From positions 124,001-188,000 of the forward strand of contig NZ_SMBX01000003.1 in NCBI RefSeq assembly GCF_004342005.1: 64,000 nucleotides of DNA, in the 5' to 3' direction. The DNA is from Paracandidimonas soli. Lineage in GTDB: Bacteria; Pseudomonadota; Gammaproteobacteria; Burkholderiales; Burkholderiaceae_B. The position numbers and the translations under genes were made by a program. Positions 21,912 to 30,919 of this stretch are shown here, piece by piece. The notes under the pieces were generated by a model. That model was given only the letters and a program-made list of their open reading frames with translations. It was not told the origin of the DNA and ran no database searches. Each line of letters begins with the position of its first letter. Positions within the stretch are counted from its first letter, which is position 1.

Positions 21912-22745
21912 TCAGTTGCGGGATCCCGCGAAAATTCGGCGGATGTCGTCGGCGGTGGCCAAGGGGCGCCCCAGCGCCTTCGCGCCTTCGGCGACTTGCG
22001 CGGCCAGCGCCGCATTGTCGGGGGCGAGGCTGCCGTCTTTCAGGTAGAGATTGTTTTCGAAGCCCACGCGCACGTGGCCGCCCAGGCCGGCCGCGGTAAT
22101 GGCGCAGGCGTTTTCCTGTGGTCCGAATGCGCACATGGCCCAGGGGTAGCGGCCATCGTCGCTGTTCAGGAAGGGCAGCAGATCGGCGGGGCTGGATTTC
22201 TGGCCCGCCGTATACCGGCCCAGCACGAACAGCAGGAACCACGGGCCTTCGGGAACGACACCCTGCGCCCGCAGGCGCTGCCACTGCGCAACGTCTTCCC
22301 CGCTGTAGAGAATGATCTGCGTCATGATGTTTTCCTGCAGCAGCCAATTGAAGAAAGCGTGCAGTTCGGTTTCGGGCACTTCGGGCTTCAGCAGTTCGCG
22401 CAGGCCCACGGATACGGCTTCGGGGCGGGTGTCGCGCACGACGGCCATCTGGGCGGGCGGCTCGTAGACCTGTGCCGCTTCCGTGGTGATCTGGACGACC
22501 AGAGACTGGCCGACGGCACGCCGGATGGCCGCGGTCGCGTCCTGGTAGGCCTGGGCATCCAGCAGATGCCGCCCGTCGGGCCGGCGCACATGGATATGGA
22601 TCATGGAGGCGCCGGCATCCAGGCAGGTCTTCGCCGTATCCGCCAAGTCTTCGGCGCTCAGCGGTATTGCCGGGTGCTGTTCACGGGTCTTGTAGGCGCC
22701 GTTGGGGGCGACGGTAAGAATCAGGGGTGTGTCGTCGTCGTTCAT
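21912..22745 (-). CDS. BKACE-family beta-keto acid cleavage enzyme
   Basis: A 277-residue enzyme of the beta-keto acid cleavage family (formerly DUF849), which condenses a beta-keto acid with acetyl-CoA to give acetoacetate and a new CoA ester. It has the metal-binding pair His50 and His52 in MIHIHVRRPDG, the motif LTVAPNGAYKT near the N-terminus, and GGHVRVGFENNLYLKDG near the C-terminus with the conserved metal Glu. The ATG at 22745 begins the alignment; 46 upstream in-frame codons are shadow of the dehydrogenase gene. Together with the upstream 3-hydroxyacyl-CoA-dehydrogenase-like gene the arrangement recalls carnitine catabolism (dehydrogenase then cleavage enzyme), but the real substrate cannot be read from sequence. 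Confidence 0.9.
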   Translation of the reverse strand: MNDDDTPLILTVAPNGAYKTREQHPAIPLSAEDLADTAKTCLDAGASMIHIHVRRPDGRHLLDAQAYQDATAAIRRAVGQSLVVQITTEAAQVYEPPAQMAVVRDTRPEAVSVGLRELLKPEVPETELHAFFNWLLQENIMTQIILYSGEDVAQWQRLRAQGVVPEGPWFLLFVLGRYTAGQKSSPADLLPFLNSDDGRYPWAMCAFGPQENACAITAAGLGGHVRVGFENNLYLKDGSLAPDNAALAAQVAEGAKALGRPLATADDIRRIFAGSRN

Positions 22746-22785
22746 CGTCAGGGTTCGATCGCTGAAAGATTGGGGAAGCGCCGCT

Positions 22786-23781
22786 TTATTCCGTTGCGGC
22801 ATCCTGCACGGGCGGCAGCTCGCTGCCCAGCAGCGACAGGCCCGCCAGCAGCATATCCTGGTAGCGCTGCTTTTCCGCCGCAATGGCTTCCGGCGTCCAT
22901 TGGAAGAAGCCTTCGCCGGTCTTCATGCCGAACTTGCCCTGGGCGACGCGCTCGGACAGGCAGCGGGCGGGCTCGCTGTTGGCGGCAAGGGAGGGATACA
23001 TGGTGGCGGCCGCCGAGCAATGCACTTCCAGTCCGGCATGATCGCGCTGCATGACGGGGCCGGCGGCAAGAAAGCGGAAGCCGAAGCCGAAGCGCACCGC
23101 GGCGTCGACGTCTTCCGGGCTGGCGACGCCGTCATCGATCAGGGCAAAGGCCTCGCGCGCCAGGGCATGCTGCAGCCGGTTGGCGAGAAATCCGGGCAGG
23201 TCTTTCCTGACCAGCACAGGGACCATGCCGCACTGGCGCATGAAGCTGTGCAGGTTGCGGGCGCTGTCATTCGAAGTCCGCTCGCCGCAGACGACTTCGA
23301 CCAGTGGCGTCAGATGCGCCGGCATGAAAAAGTGCAGGCCCACCATGCGCTCCGTTCCCTCCAGGCCCTTGGCGATGGCGGAAATGGGAAAGCTGGAGCT
23401 GTTGCTGCACAGCAGCGTATCTGGTCGGGCCAGTGTCTGCAGTTGCGCGAACAGCGACTGCTTGATGTCCAGGCGTTCGGGAATGCATTCGATGACGACG
23501 TCGATGTGCGGCCAATCGACATCCTTCAGATCGGCGACCGTGCTCAGGCGGTCGATGCGGTCGGCTGCATTGTGCTGTTTCAGGCCGTGCGCTACGTGCG
23601 CGGGCAGGGCGGCCAGACGGTCCGGGTTCTGCTCGACGATGGTGGTGCGGCAGCCTGCGCGGCAAAGCACTACGGCCACGTCGGCGCCCATCGTGCCGCC
23701 GCCTACGACGACGGCGCGAGAGCGGCTGGGGCGGAAGAAATGCGCTGGAGCGCTGAAAGAAGCGGATGCGTTCATCGACAT
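22786..23781 (-). CDS. 3-hydroxyacyl-CoA dehydrogenase-family oxidoreductase
   Basis: A 331-residue NAD-dependent dehydrogenase. The Rossmann motif GGGTMG lies at about residues 27-32. The catalytic-type residues of the family can be placed: Ser in SNSSSFPIS, His in GLHFFMPAHLTPLVEVV with the downstream Glu, and Asn in GFLANRL. The usual HFFNP is HFFMP here, which I regard as a subfamily variation. Two close ATGs (23781, 23775) are possible. It is the first gene of the minus-strand cluster; by analogy with L-carnitine dehydrogenase plus dehydrocarnitine cleavage it may oxidise a 3-hydroxy acid to the beta-keto acid used by the BKACE enzyme. Substrate inferred only. Confidence 0.88.
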   Translation of the reverse strand: MSMNASASFSAPAHFFRPSRSRAVVVGGGTMGADVAVVLCRAGCRTTIVEQNPDRLAALPAHVAHGLKQHNAADRIDRLSTVADLKDVDWPHIDVVIECIPERLDIKQSLFAQLQTLARPDTLLCSNSSSFPISAIAKGLEGTERMVGLHFFMPAHLTPLVEVVCGERTSNDSARNLHSFMRQCGMVPVLVRKDLPGFLANRLQHALAREAFALIDDGVASPEDVDAAVRFGFGFRFLAAGPVMQRDHAGLEVHCSAAATMYPSLAANSEPARCLSERVAQGKFGMKTGEGFFQWTPEAIAAEKQRYQDMLLAGLSLLGSELPPVQDAATE

Positions 23782-23879
23782 ATCACTTTGCGGGGGTAAG
23801 TGGGAAGAGTGTGCCGCAAAGCAATATATCTGTGAAATTAAAAATAATTGTTGATTAACAAATAATATTTATAGATTGC

Positions 23880-26180
23880 TTATTCCGTGCTGTTGTTCCG
23901 GTTGGCGTCCAGCACGGTCAGCGCAGCCATGTTGACGATGCGCCGGATTGTCGCGCTGGCGGTCAGGATGTGCACGGGGGCGTTCACGCCGAGCAGGAAA
24001 GGCCCGACGGCGACGTTGTGGCCCGCCTCGGTCTTGAGCAGGTTGTAGGCGATATTGCCGGCGTCCACGTTCGGGCAGACCAGCAGATTGGCGGAACCCT
24101 GCAGCGGAGAGTTGGGCAGCAGGCGGGTGCGCATGCTTTCGTCCAGCGCGCAGTCGCCGTGCATTTCGCCGTCGATTTCCAGCGTCGGGACGCGTTCGCG
24201 GATCAGCGCGAGCGCATGCCGCATTTTCTCGCCCGAGGCCGCATCGCCGGAACCGAAGTTCGAGCGTGACAGCAGGGCGACCTTGGGCGCCAGGTTCAGC
24301 CGCTCCATCTGCTCCGCCGCCGCGATCGTGAATTCCGCGATCTGTTCGGCGGTGGGGTTGTCGTTGATGTGCGTATCGACCAGCGCCAGCGTGCGCTGGT
24401 CGAGCAGCAGAATGTTCATGGCGCCGTAGGTATTGCAGCCGGGCTTGCGGCCGATGACTTCGTCCACGAAGCGCAGGTGGTTGTGATAGGCCCCGACCGT
24501 GCCGCAGATCATGCCGTCGGCGTCGCCCAGGTGCACCATCATGGCGCCGATCAGCGTCAGGCGGCGTCGCATTTCCACGCGCGCCATTTCCTTGGTGATG
24601 CCGTTGCGGCATTGCATGTTCCAGTAGGTCGTCCAGTACTGGTGGAAGCGCTCGTCGTATTCCGGATTGGTGACTTCCACGTCCTGGCCCAGGCGCAGGC
24701 GCAGGCCGTATTTTTCGATGCGGGCCAGCAGCACTTGCGGGCGGCCGACCAGGATGGGGCGGGCCAGCTTTTCGTCCACGATGACCTGCACGGCGCGCAG
24801 CACGCGCTCTTCCTCGCCTTCAGTGAATACGATGCGGGCCTTGCCGCCTTCGCGTACGTGGGTCCGCGCGGCGGAGAACAGCGGCTTCATGAATGCGCCG
24901 GAGTGATAGACGAAGTGTTGCAACTGCTCCGTATAGGCAGTCAGGTCGTCGATGGGGCGGGTCGCCACGCCGGATTCCATTGCGGCCTTGGCGACGGCGG
25001 GCGCGATGCGCACGATCAGGCGGGGATCGAACGGCTTCGGAATCAGGTATTCCTTCCCGAAGGACAGGTCATACGTGCCGTAGGCAGCGGCCACGACTTC
25101 GCTCTGTTCTTCCTGCGCCAGGCTGGCGATGGCGTGTACTGCGGCGATTTCCATCTCCCGCGTGATGGTGGTCGCGCCCACGTCCAGCGCGCCGCGGAAC
25201 AGGTACGGGAAGCACAGTACGTTGTTGACCTGGTTGGGAAAGTCGGAGCGGCCTGTGGCCATGATGATGTCGTCGCGCGTGGACAGCGCAAGCTCGGGGG
25301 CGATTTCCGGCGTGGGATTGGCCAGCGCCATGATGAGCGGGCGCGGCGCCATGGACTTGAGCATGTCGGCGCTCAGCACATTGCCCGCGGAAAGCCCCAG
25401 GAATACATCGGCGTCGACGATGACTTCCGCCAGCGTGCGCAATGGCGTCTGCTGGGCGAAGCGCGCCTTCTGCGGATCCATCAGCTCGGTGCGGCCTTCG
25501 TACACCAGGCCGTGGATGTCCGTCACCCAGATGTTCTCGACCGGCAGTCCGATGTCCACCAGCAGGTCCAGGCAGGCCAGGGCGGCGGCGCCGGCGCCCG
25601 ACGTCACTACCTTGACGCTGCTGATTTCCTTGCCTGCGACCTTCAGGCCGTTCAGGAAGGCCGCGGCAACGGTGATGGCGGTGCCGTGCTGGTCATCGTG
25701 AAAGACCGGGATCTTCATGCGCTCGCGCAGTTTCTGCTCGACGATGAAGCATTCCGGCGCCTTGATGTCTTCCAGGTTGATGCCGCCGAACGTGGCTTCC
25801 AGGCTGGCGATGATGTCCACTAGCTTGTCCGGGTCGGTTTCGCTGATTTCGATGTCGAATACGTCGATGCCCGCGAACTGCTTGAACAGGACGGCCTTGC
25901 CTTCCATGACGGGCTTGGATGCCAGCGGCCCGATATTGCCGAGGCCCAGTACGGCCGTGCCGTTGGTGATGACGCCGACCAGGTTTCCGCGCGAGGTGTA
26001 GCGCAGCGCATTGGCCGGGTTGCTGGCGATTTCCTCGCAGGCAGCGGCGACGCCCGGCGTATAGGCCAGGCCCAGGTCGCCCTGGGTGACCAGCGGCTTG
26101 CTGGCCTGGATGGCGATTTTGCCGGGTTTGGGGAACTCGTGATAGTCCAGCGCCGCCTGCCGATTGTTCTTGCCGCTCAT
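23880..26180 (-). CDS. maeB: NADP-type malic enzyme with phosphotransacetylase-like domain
   Basis: A 766-residue fusion malic enzyme that decarboxylates malate to pyruvate with production of NAD(P)H. The N-terminal part (1 to about 430) holds the malic domain, with [16 protein letters not shown] and [20 protein letters not shown], then a Rossmann domain ([17 protein letters not shown]). The C-terminal part (about 440-766) is phosphate acetyltransferase-like, usually without that activity and instead regulatory. Length is typical of MaeB. The ATG at 26180 begins [20 protein letters not shown], matching the family. It is alone on its strand, divergent from a LysR gene across a structured 340-base gap. 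Confidence 0.97.
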   Translation of the reverse strand: MSGKNNRQAALDYHEFPKPGKIAIQASKPLVTQGDLGLAYTPGVAAACEEIASNPANALRYTSRGNLVGVITNGTAVLGLGNIGPLASKPVMEGKAVLFKQFAGIDVFDIEISETDPDKLVDIIASLEATFGGINLEDIKAPECFIVEQKLRERMKIPVFHDDQHGTAITVAAAFLNGLKVAGKEISSVKVVTSGAGAAALACLDLLVDIGLPVENIWVTDIHGLVYEGRTELMDPQKARFAQQTPLRTLAEVIVDADVFLGLSAGNVLSADMLKSMAPRPLIMALANPTPEIAPELALSTRDDIIMATGRSDFPNQVNNVLCFPYLFRGALDVGATTITREMEIAAVHAIASLAQEEQSEVVAAAYGTYDLSFGKEYLIPKPFDPRLIVRIAPAVAKAAMESGVATRPIDDLTAYTEQLQHFVYHSGAFMKPLFSAARTHVREGGKARIVFTEGEEERVLRAVQVIVDEKLARPILVGRPQVLLARIEKYGLRLRLGQDVEVTNPEYDERFHQYWTTYWNMQCRNGITKEMARVEMRRRLTLIGAMMVHLGDADGMICGTVGAYHNHLRFVDEVIGRKPGCNTYGAMNILLLDQRTLALVDTHINDNPTAEQIAEFTIAAAEQMERLNLAPKVALLSRSNFGSGDAASGEKMRHALALIRERVPTLEIDGEMHGDCALDESMRTRLLPNSPLQGSANLLVCPNVDAGNIAYNLLKTEAGHNVAVGPFLLGVNAPVHILTASATIRRIVNMAALTVLDANRNNSTE

Positions 26181-26238
26181 GTCCTGTGTCTCCGTAACTG
26201 GGGGATGCGATGCTGGTATTCTAGCCAGCTGGCATAAG

Positions 26239-26260
26239 AATAATATTTTTGTTTATTATT
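26239..26260. promoter_or_regulatory. AT-rich inverted repeat upstream of maeB
   Basis: AATAATA (26239-26245) and TATTATT (26254-26260) are perfect complements around an 8-base spacer, about 60 bases upstream of the maeB start. It could be an operator for the divergent LysR regulator or part of the maeB promoter. Confidence 0.4.
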
Positions 26261-26361
26261 AACTCATCACTTTTTTATGATGGATAAGGTGGTTTCTTGA
26301 CCATTTCTGTTTCCGGAACGGCCGGAAGGCCGTATGCTGTAACCACGCGCTCAAGCGCAAG

Positions 26362-26459
26362 CCTCGTCGTTCACGACGAGGTCAAGCGGGGCAGTGCTCA
26401 TACGGCGCCGCAGGCGCCCCCGTATGGTGGCGAGGAAGCTCCCGGCTTCAGGCGGGAGC
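26362..26459 (+). ncRNA. Three tandem hairpins, possible structured RNA or leader
   Basis: Hairpin 1 is CCTCGTCG (26362-26369) / CGACGAGG (26374-26381) with a 4-base loop. Hairpin 2 pairs CATACGG (26399-26405) with CCGTATG (26420-26426) and inner CGCC with GGCG. Hairpin 3 pairs GCTCCCG (26438-26444) with CGGGAGC (26453-26459); a TTTTT run follows about nine bases later. Such a series is unusual for a short gap. It may be a leader of the LysR gene or an independent small RNA; I recognise no known family with confidence. Confidence 0.35.
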
Positions 26460-26520
26460 GACTCACATTTTTCAGTATCAAGAGGGCGGGTTCGCCGATG
26501 GGCGGGCATGCAGCGGCGCG

Positions 26521-27525
26521 ATGGATACGCTTCAGAAGGAGAGGGGCTTGCTGGATGTAACATCGCAGGCCGGCCAGCTTTTGCGCCGGCTCCAGGGGCG
26601 GCTGAAGATGCGACACCTGCAATTGCTGCTGAATATCCGGCAGCATGGTTCGCTGACGCGCGTGGCCGAGCAGTTGTCCACCACGCAGCCGGCGGTGACC
26701 AATATGCTCAATGAACTGGAGGGCATGTTCGGCTCCCGTCTCTTTCAGCGTTCCGCCCGGGGCATGGCGCCGACGCCCATGGGAGAGGTGGTTCTGGCAT
26801 ATGCGGCCGTCATGCTCAACGACCTGGATCGGCTGGCCAGCGATATGGAGGCGTTTTCCTCCGGCTACGCCATGCGCCTGCACGTGGGGGTGACGCCGTT
26901 CGTCTCGGGCAGGCTGCTGACCAGGGTCCTCGGGCGCTCCCAGTTGCCGGAATACCGCCTGGCCATACAGGTGCACGAAGGGGTGACTGACGAACTGGTC
27001 GAGCGCTTGCGCGATCACCGTCTGGATATCGTGATCGGGCGCGCCGGCTCCCTGCTGGATGTGCGCGGCCTGCATTTCGCGCCCCTGTATTCGCAGCAGC
27101 CCCGGCTGATCGCCAACCGCAGGCTGGCCGCGGCGCTGAGCCGGGGGCCGCTGAACTGGGCTGCGCTGGCCGAGCTGGACTGGGTGCTGGGCGCGCCCAA
27201 CACCATGCTGCGCGAGCAGGTCGCCAATCTGTTCCTGAACGAGGGGGTGGCGCCGCCGCTGCCGATTACCGAAAGCCTGTCGACCAAGCTGATCGGAGAG
27301 ATCATCGCGTCCGGAGAGCGGGCGGTATCCATCGTGCCCGCAGATATCGCCGAAGAGCTGGTCAGGGTCGCCGGAGTGGCCATCGTGCCGTTTTCATTCG
27401 ACTGGCACTTGCGACCCATCACGATTTTCACCCGATCGGATGACCAGGGTCGCAAGCAGTTGCAGCAGTTCATCGGCCTGCTGCGCGAGGCGAGCGGGGA
27501 AATGCAGGGAGCGCCGGGGCATTGA
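26521..27525 (+). CDS. LysR-family regulator divergent from maeB
   Basis: A 334-residue LysR-type regulator. About 28 extra residues precede the helix-turn-helix (MRHLQLLLNIRQHGSLTRVA, then QPAVTNMLNELEGMFGSRLF), as in GbpR/CbdR-like proteins. The effector domain starts near MRLHVGVTPFVSGRLL. The ATG at 26521 gives the full open frame; an in-frame ATG at 26608 would begin right at the DNA-binding domain but has a weaker upstream site. Divergence from maeB across a structured gap suggests, but does not prove, control of maeB. Confidence 0.9.
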   Translation: MDTLQKERGLLDVTSQAGQLLRRLQGRLKMRHLQLLLNIRQHGSLTRVAEQLSTTQPAVTNMLNELEGMFGSRLFQRSARGMAPTPMGEVVLAYAAVMLNDLDRLASDMEAFSSGYAMRLHVGVTPFVSGRLLTRVLGRSQLPEYRLAIQVHEGVTDELVERLRDHRLDIVIGRAGSLLDVRGLHFAPLYSQQPRLIANRRLAAALSRGPLNWAALAELDWVLGAPNTMLREQVANLFLNEGVAPPLPITESLSTKLIGEIIASGERAVSIVPADIAEELVRVAGVAIVPFSFDWHLRPITIFTRSDDQGRKQLQQFIGLLREASGEMQGAPGH

Positions 27526-27584
27526 GTATGGGCGCCGCCCGCATTTGCCCTGGTGAACGGTGAGGCTTGCGCTTGGGCGTACGG

Positions 27585-27974
27585 TCAAAACACGGAAATG
27601 GCCTGGCGCACCAGCCACATCCCCAGGACGACGGCGGCGGCGCCCACAATGACGGATACGATGGCGTAGCCGACCGCCGCCATTGTTTGCCCACGCTGGA
27701 ACAGCTCGACGATCTCCAGCGCAAAAGCCGAAAACGTGGAGAAGCCGCCCAGCAGCCCGGTCGTCAGGAGCAATTTCAGGTGCGGCGACAGGTTCCCTTT
27801 GGTGAAGGCGAACTCCACCACCATGCCCATCAATAATGCGGCAAACAGATTGATGCTCAGCGTGCCCACGGGAAATCCGGTGCCGAACCACCGCGCCGAC
27901 AGCATATTGACGCCGTATCTGCAGGTGGAGCCGACACCGCCTCCCAGGAAAACGATCAGATAGTCCATGCGCAT
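27585..27974 (-). CDS. crcB: Fluoride exporter CrcB/FluC
   Basis: The 129-residue membrane protein forms dual-topology dimers that export fluoride. It has four predicted spans and the family motifs GGGVGSTCRYG (near residues 10-20), GTLSINLFAALLMG and TTGLLGGFSTFSAF with the phenylalanines that line the pore. Two ATGs (27974 and 27968) are possible. I looked for the conserved fluoride riboswitch upstream and did not see it. The gene stands alone, convergent with the LysR gene. Confidence 0.95.
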   Translation of the reverse strand: MRMDYLIVFLGGGVGSTCRYGVNMLSARWFGTGFPVGTLSINLFAALLMGMVVEFAFTKGNLSPHLKLLLTTGLLGGFSTFSAFALEIVELFQRGQTMAAVGYAIVSVIVGAAAVVLGMWLVRQAISVF

Positions 27975-28072
27975 GGCATGCAGCCTCTTGTGTCGGTGAA
28001 ACCGAAAGCATAGCGCCCGGACGAGGGGTTTGCACAGGTTGAGAGCATTGTTTCTTCGCTTGCTGCTTGTGA

Positions 28073-28360
28073 TCAGACAAACCTTACTTCGAGCCGCTTT
28101 CCAAGCGCCGCTGCATACTTTTGCAGTGTGGCGACGGATGGAGAGTGCTTGCCCGTCACCAATGCGTTTTCAAGTCGAGCCACCGCGGGAGCTTTGGTTC
28201 CCATGCGTTCAGCGACCTGCGCCTGCGTCAGCCCGGCCTCGGCGCGGGCCTTGAGAATGGCATCGAGCATGGGCATTTCCTCGCGTTCGATGCGTTCGTA
28301 CTCGGCCCGTACGGCGGGATTCTGCATCATTTTTGCGATCATCTGTTCATGCGTCAGCAT
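28073..28360 (-). CDS. XRE-family antitoxin (HigA-like), module 1
   Basis: A 95-residue helix-turn-helix protein with the DNA-binding segment AGLTQAQVAERMGTKAPAVA (about residues 42-61) and a C-terminal strand GKRLEVRFV. The N-terminal charged helix AEYERIEREEMPMLDAILKA is typical of antitoxins paired with Gp49-type toxins. Its start overlaps the toxin stop by 14 bases in toxin-first order, as in higBA modules. It would neutralise the toxin and repress the promoter at the palindrome near 28690. Confidence 0.9.
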   Translation of the reverse strand: MLTHEQMIAKMMQNPAVRAEYERIEREEMPMLDAILKARAEAGLTQAQVAERMGTKAPAVARLENALVTGKHSPSVATLQKYAAALGKRLEVRFV

Positions 28361-28667
28361 TCTTGATCTCCTTCAATCGGGTTTCGGCAATACGACGCTC
28401 TGTTAATGGGGTTCTGTCGAAACTGTGCAGCATCACGATACGACGTCCCACCAGCGTGTAATAGAACACACGAGCGATTCCCTCTGCGCCTTTCAAGCGT
28501 AACTCGAACAAACTGCGGCCGAAGGCTTTGGTGTGCGGCTCGCCCAAGTTCGGGCCGCTATCGAGCATTCGGCGAGACAAGGCGGCATAGCGAGCCTGCA
28601 AGGTTTCCGGCAAAGCCATAATATCGGCTTGCACGCTTTCACTGTAATAATGAATAGAGTAGCGCAT
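28347..28667 (-). CDS. HigB/Gp49-like RelE-superfamily toxin, module 1
   Basis: A 106-residue phage-Gp49-like toxin of the RelE/HigB group, expected to be a ribosome-dependent mRNA endonuclease. It carries YYSESVQADIMALPETLQAR, GPNLGEPHTKAFGRSLFELR and IARVFYYTLVGRRIVMLHSF, all typical. The usual lysine-rich stretch after HSF is shortened and altered here (DRTPLTERR), so activity may differ. The ATG at 28667 begins the family alignment; the 14 in-frame upstream codons cover the operator. It overlaps its antitoxin downstream. Confidence 0.88.
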   Translation of the reverse strand: MRYSIHYYSESVQADIMALPETLQARYAALSRRMLDSGPNLGEPHTKAFGRSLFELRLKGAEGIARVFYYTLVGRRIVMLHSFDRTPLTERRIAETRLKEIKNADA

Positions 28668-28684
28668 AAGGCACAAGTGAATAT

Positions 28685-28698
28685 TAACAAATATGTTA
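28685..28698. promoter_or_regulatory. Palindromic operator candidate for module 1
   Basis: TAACA (28685-28689) and TGTTA (28694-28698) flank four bases in an AT-rich stretch 18 bases upstream of the toxin start. The site suits autorepression by the HTH antitoxin. An ACAAGTG direct repeat flanks it on both sides. Confidence 0.5.
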
Positions 28699-28761
28699 TT
28701 TTTCAACAAGTGCAGAATAGCAGCTTTCCCGGCATGCAGGAGGGCGGGCAGGACTATTGCA

Positions 28762-29670
28762 TCACTGCCGATGCGGTCCGAAAACCGCGGCCAGCATCAG
28801 CATTGCGCCGCTGAGCAGTGCGATCATGCCTGCGGCGCTGACGCTGTTTTCGTAGCCCAGCCATAAGGGTCCCCAGGCCGCCAGCACGTACCCGCCCACG
28901 GCGGAGATCCCTGCAAACGCGACGCTCCAGGCGATCTGGCGTTTCAGGCTGTCCGTCATCAGGCGCGCCGTGGCCGGAGGGCAGATGAACATGGCCACCA
29001 CGATGATGGCGCCCACAGCCTCGAACGCCGCGACGGCGGCCAGGGCCACGACCACCAGCAGCGCTAGATTCGTCAGTGCCGGCCTGGCGCCTACGCTGGC
29101 GGCGAAATTGGCATCGAATGTGCCGAGCACCAATCTCCGCCAGAACACAGTCAGGAACAGCACTACGACACTCAGCACCCAGGCCAGGCGCGGCAACTGC
29201 GGCGGCAGCCAGGCCAGCGCCTCGGGATCCAGCAGCGACGACCAGCGTTCCGCGTCCAGCCAGATCAGGCTCTCCAGGTTGCCGTACAGCACATGCTCCA
29301 CGTCCAGGTGCACCGAACTGCTGTTCGATTGCTCCAGCCATAGCACGCCGGCGGCGAACAGGGCGGTAAACACGACGCCCATGGCGGCGCCCGGCTCTAC
29401 CTTGCCCAGGAAGCGGATCAGCTCGATCAGCGCTACGGCCAGGACGGCGGAAATCATCGCGCCCAGCAGCATGGGGACGGTATCCAGGGTGCCGGTGAAC
29501 ACGAAGGCCCCGACGATGCCCAGCAGCACCACATGGCTGATGGCATCTCCGATCAGGCTCTGGCGGCGCAATACCAGGAAGTTGCCGGGCAGAGCGCAGG
29601 CGATGCAGGCCAGCAGCGCGATCAGCAGGGGCGTCAGGCTCAGTTGGAGGAATTCGCTGCTCATGTCCAT
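28762..29670 (-). CDS. Metal ABC importer permease (TroD/MntD/ZnuB family)
   Basis: A 302-residue permease of the ABC-3 family (Mn/Zn/Fe uptake) with eight or nine membrane spans. PGNFLVLRRQSLIGDAISHV near residues 28-47 is the conserved family segment that contacts the ATPase. The start is one of two ATGs (29670, 29664), 26 bases after the stop of the other permease; the longer open frame upstream overlaps that gene and is not homologous. It is third in the operon after the ATPase and the longer permease. Confidence 0.92.
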   Translation of the reverse strand: MDMSSEFLQLSLTPLLIALLACIACALPGNFLVLRRQSLIGDAISHVVLLGIVGAFVFTGTLDTVPMLLGAMISAVLAVALIELIRFLGKVEPGAAMGVVFTALFAAGVLWLEQSNSSSVHLDVEHVLYGNLESLIWLDAERWSSLLDPEALAWLPPQLPRLAWVLSVVVLFLTVFWRRLVLGTFDANFAASVGARPALTNLALLVVVALAAVAAFEAVGAIIVVAMFICPPATARLMTDSLKRQIAWSVAFAGISAVGGYVLAAWGPLWLGYENSVSAAGMIALLSGAMLMLAAVFGPHRQ

Positions 29671-29695
29671 GGTGCATCCATTCGCGTTGACAGCC

Positions 29696-30919
29696 CTAGG
29701 CCCTGTGCGGTTGAGGGAACCCGGTTTCGCGGGCGAACTGGGATTCCAGCTCTTGCACCGTGTCCTGGGGCAGGGCCTCGCGCACGGGAAGAATGCGGTG
29801 GTATTGCGCAAGCGCCGCGCTGCCCGGGTTCAGGCGGCGATACAGCGCCCACAGCGCCTCGTCGCGGGCGGCGGCATTGGCGGCAAGATGGCCGGCGGGT
29901 GTCGCCACGCCGTCTCTCCGTATCCAGCCCCGGCGGCGCAGCAGGCGCAGCGTAAGGCCGTCGTAGATGGCTTCGCCCCGGTTAAGCGAAAGCAGGCCCT
30001 GGCGCAGGTGCACGCGACGGCGGAACAGCTGGTGGCGGATGAACGTAGCCAGCACGCCGCGCGCGGGCGCCAGCAGCATGGACAGCAGGAACAGCAGGAA
30101 CAGCGTCAGCACGATGATGGCGCCTGTCGGCAGGCTGGGGGCGGTGGATGACAGTGCAGCGCCTGTATAGGCGCCGGCCGCGCCGATGCCTGCGGAAATG
30201 GGCACCAGCAGGTGCACGCGATTCGTCCAGAAGCGCGCGGCGACGGCGGGCATGATGCTGAGCGCAACGCTGAGCACCAGGCCCACCACCTTCAGGCTGG
30301 CCACCACGACCAACAGCAGAATGCCGGACAGGGCAAGATCCATCAGCCGCACGCGCAGGCCGAGCACGCTGGCGTAGTCGGGATCGAAGCACAGCATGGC
30401 AAGCGGACGGCGCAACGCGAACACGCTCAGCGCCGTCAGCAAGGCCATCAGCGCGATCAGCTCGGCTTCGCTGCGCAGCATGCCAGCGGCCGACCCCAGC
30501 AGATAGCTGGCGATGCCCGCCTGCCTGCCGGTCTGCAGCGTCTGGATGACAGTCATCAGCACGATGCCTGCACCGAAGAATACCGACAGCACCATGCCGA
30601 TGGCCGCATCCTCCTTGAGGCGGGTGCGCATGCTCAGCCAGTGCACGGTGAACAGCCCCAGTGCCGCCGAGCAGGACGCGCCTATCATCAGGCCGGGCAT
30701 CCAGCGTCCGTCCCCGGTCAGCAGCGCCAGGATGATGAACGCCAGCGCCAGGCCGGGCAGGGTGGCGTGGCCCGCGGCATCGGTGGCAAGGGAGCGGCGG
30801 CGCAGCAGGACGAAAGCGCCGATGGCCCCGGCGGCGGCTCCCAGCAGGGCCGCGCCGATGCAGACCAGGGCGGTGTTGTAGCCTGCCTGGAGCAGCAGGG
30901 CTTCCAGGATGGCGTTCAT
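29696..30919 (-). CDS. Metal ABC importer permease with DtxR-like C-terminal extension
   Basis: A 407-residue ABC-3 permease. Residues 1 to about 280 form the membrane part ([20 protein letters not shown] is the conserved segment). About 120 residues follow the last helix and look like the wing and dimerisation part of DtxR/MntR regulators: [20 protein letters not shown], then [11 protein letters not shown], then a [13 protein letters not shown] helix. Such extensions occur in MntC/TroC-type permeases and may sense metal or gate transport. The ATG at 30919 overlaps the ATPase stop by four bases. The extension supports manganese or iron as substrate. Confidence 0.9.
   Translation of the reverse strand: MNAILEALLLQAGYNTALVCIGAALLGAAAGAIGAFVLLRRRSLATDAAGHATLPGLALAFIILALLTGDGRWMPGLMIGASCSAALGLFTVHWLSMRTRLKEDAAIGMVLSVFFGAGIVLMTVIQTLQTGRQAGIASYLLGSAAGMLRSEAELIALMALLTALSVFALRRPLAMLCFDPDYASVLGLRVRLMDLALSGILLLVVVASLKVVGLVLSVALSIMPAVAARFWTNRVHLLVPISAGIGAAGAYTGAALSSTAPSLPTGAIIVLTLFLLFLLSMLLAPARGVLATFIRHQLFRRRVHLRQGLLSLNRGEAIYDGLTLRLLRRRGWIRRDGVATPAGHLAANAAARDEALWALYRRLNPGSAALAQYHRILPVREALPQDTVQELESQFARETGFPQPHRA

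Larger units (their letters stand above)
26181..26520. other. Structured maeB-LysR intergenic region
   Basis: This 340-base gap between divergent genes contains no convincing coding sequence. It holds an AT-rich promoter area with an inverted repeat (26239-26260) on the maeB side, then three strong consecutive hairpins (26362-26459) followed by a short T-run. It should include promoters for both genes and may encode a small RNA or structured leader. Confidence 0.6.

Noticed and set aside
22786-23781. HFFMP instead of HFFNP in the dehydrogenase as a catalytic lesion
   Set aside because: The catalytic His, Glu and the later Asn can all be placed, so it is better seen as a subfamily variation.
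27975-28072. Fluoride riboswitch upstream of crcB
   Set aside because: The conserved loop and pseudoknot sequences expected in front of crcB were not found in this short gap.
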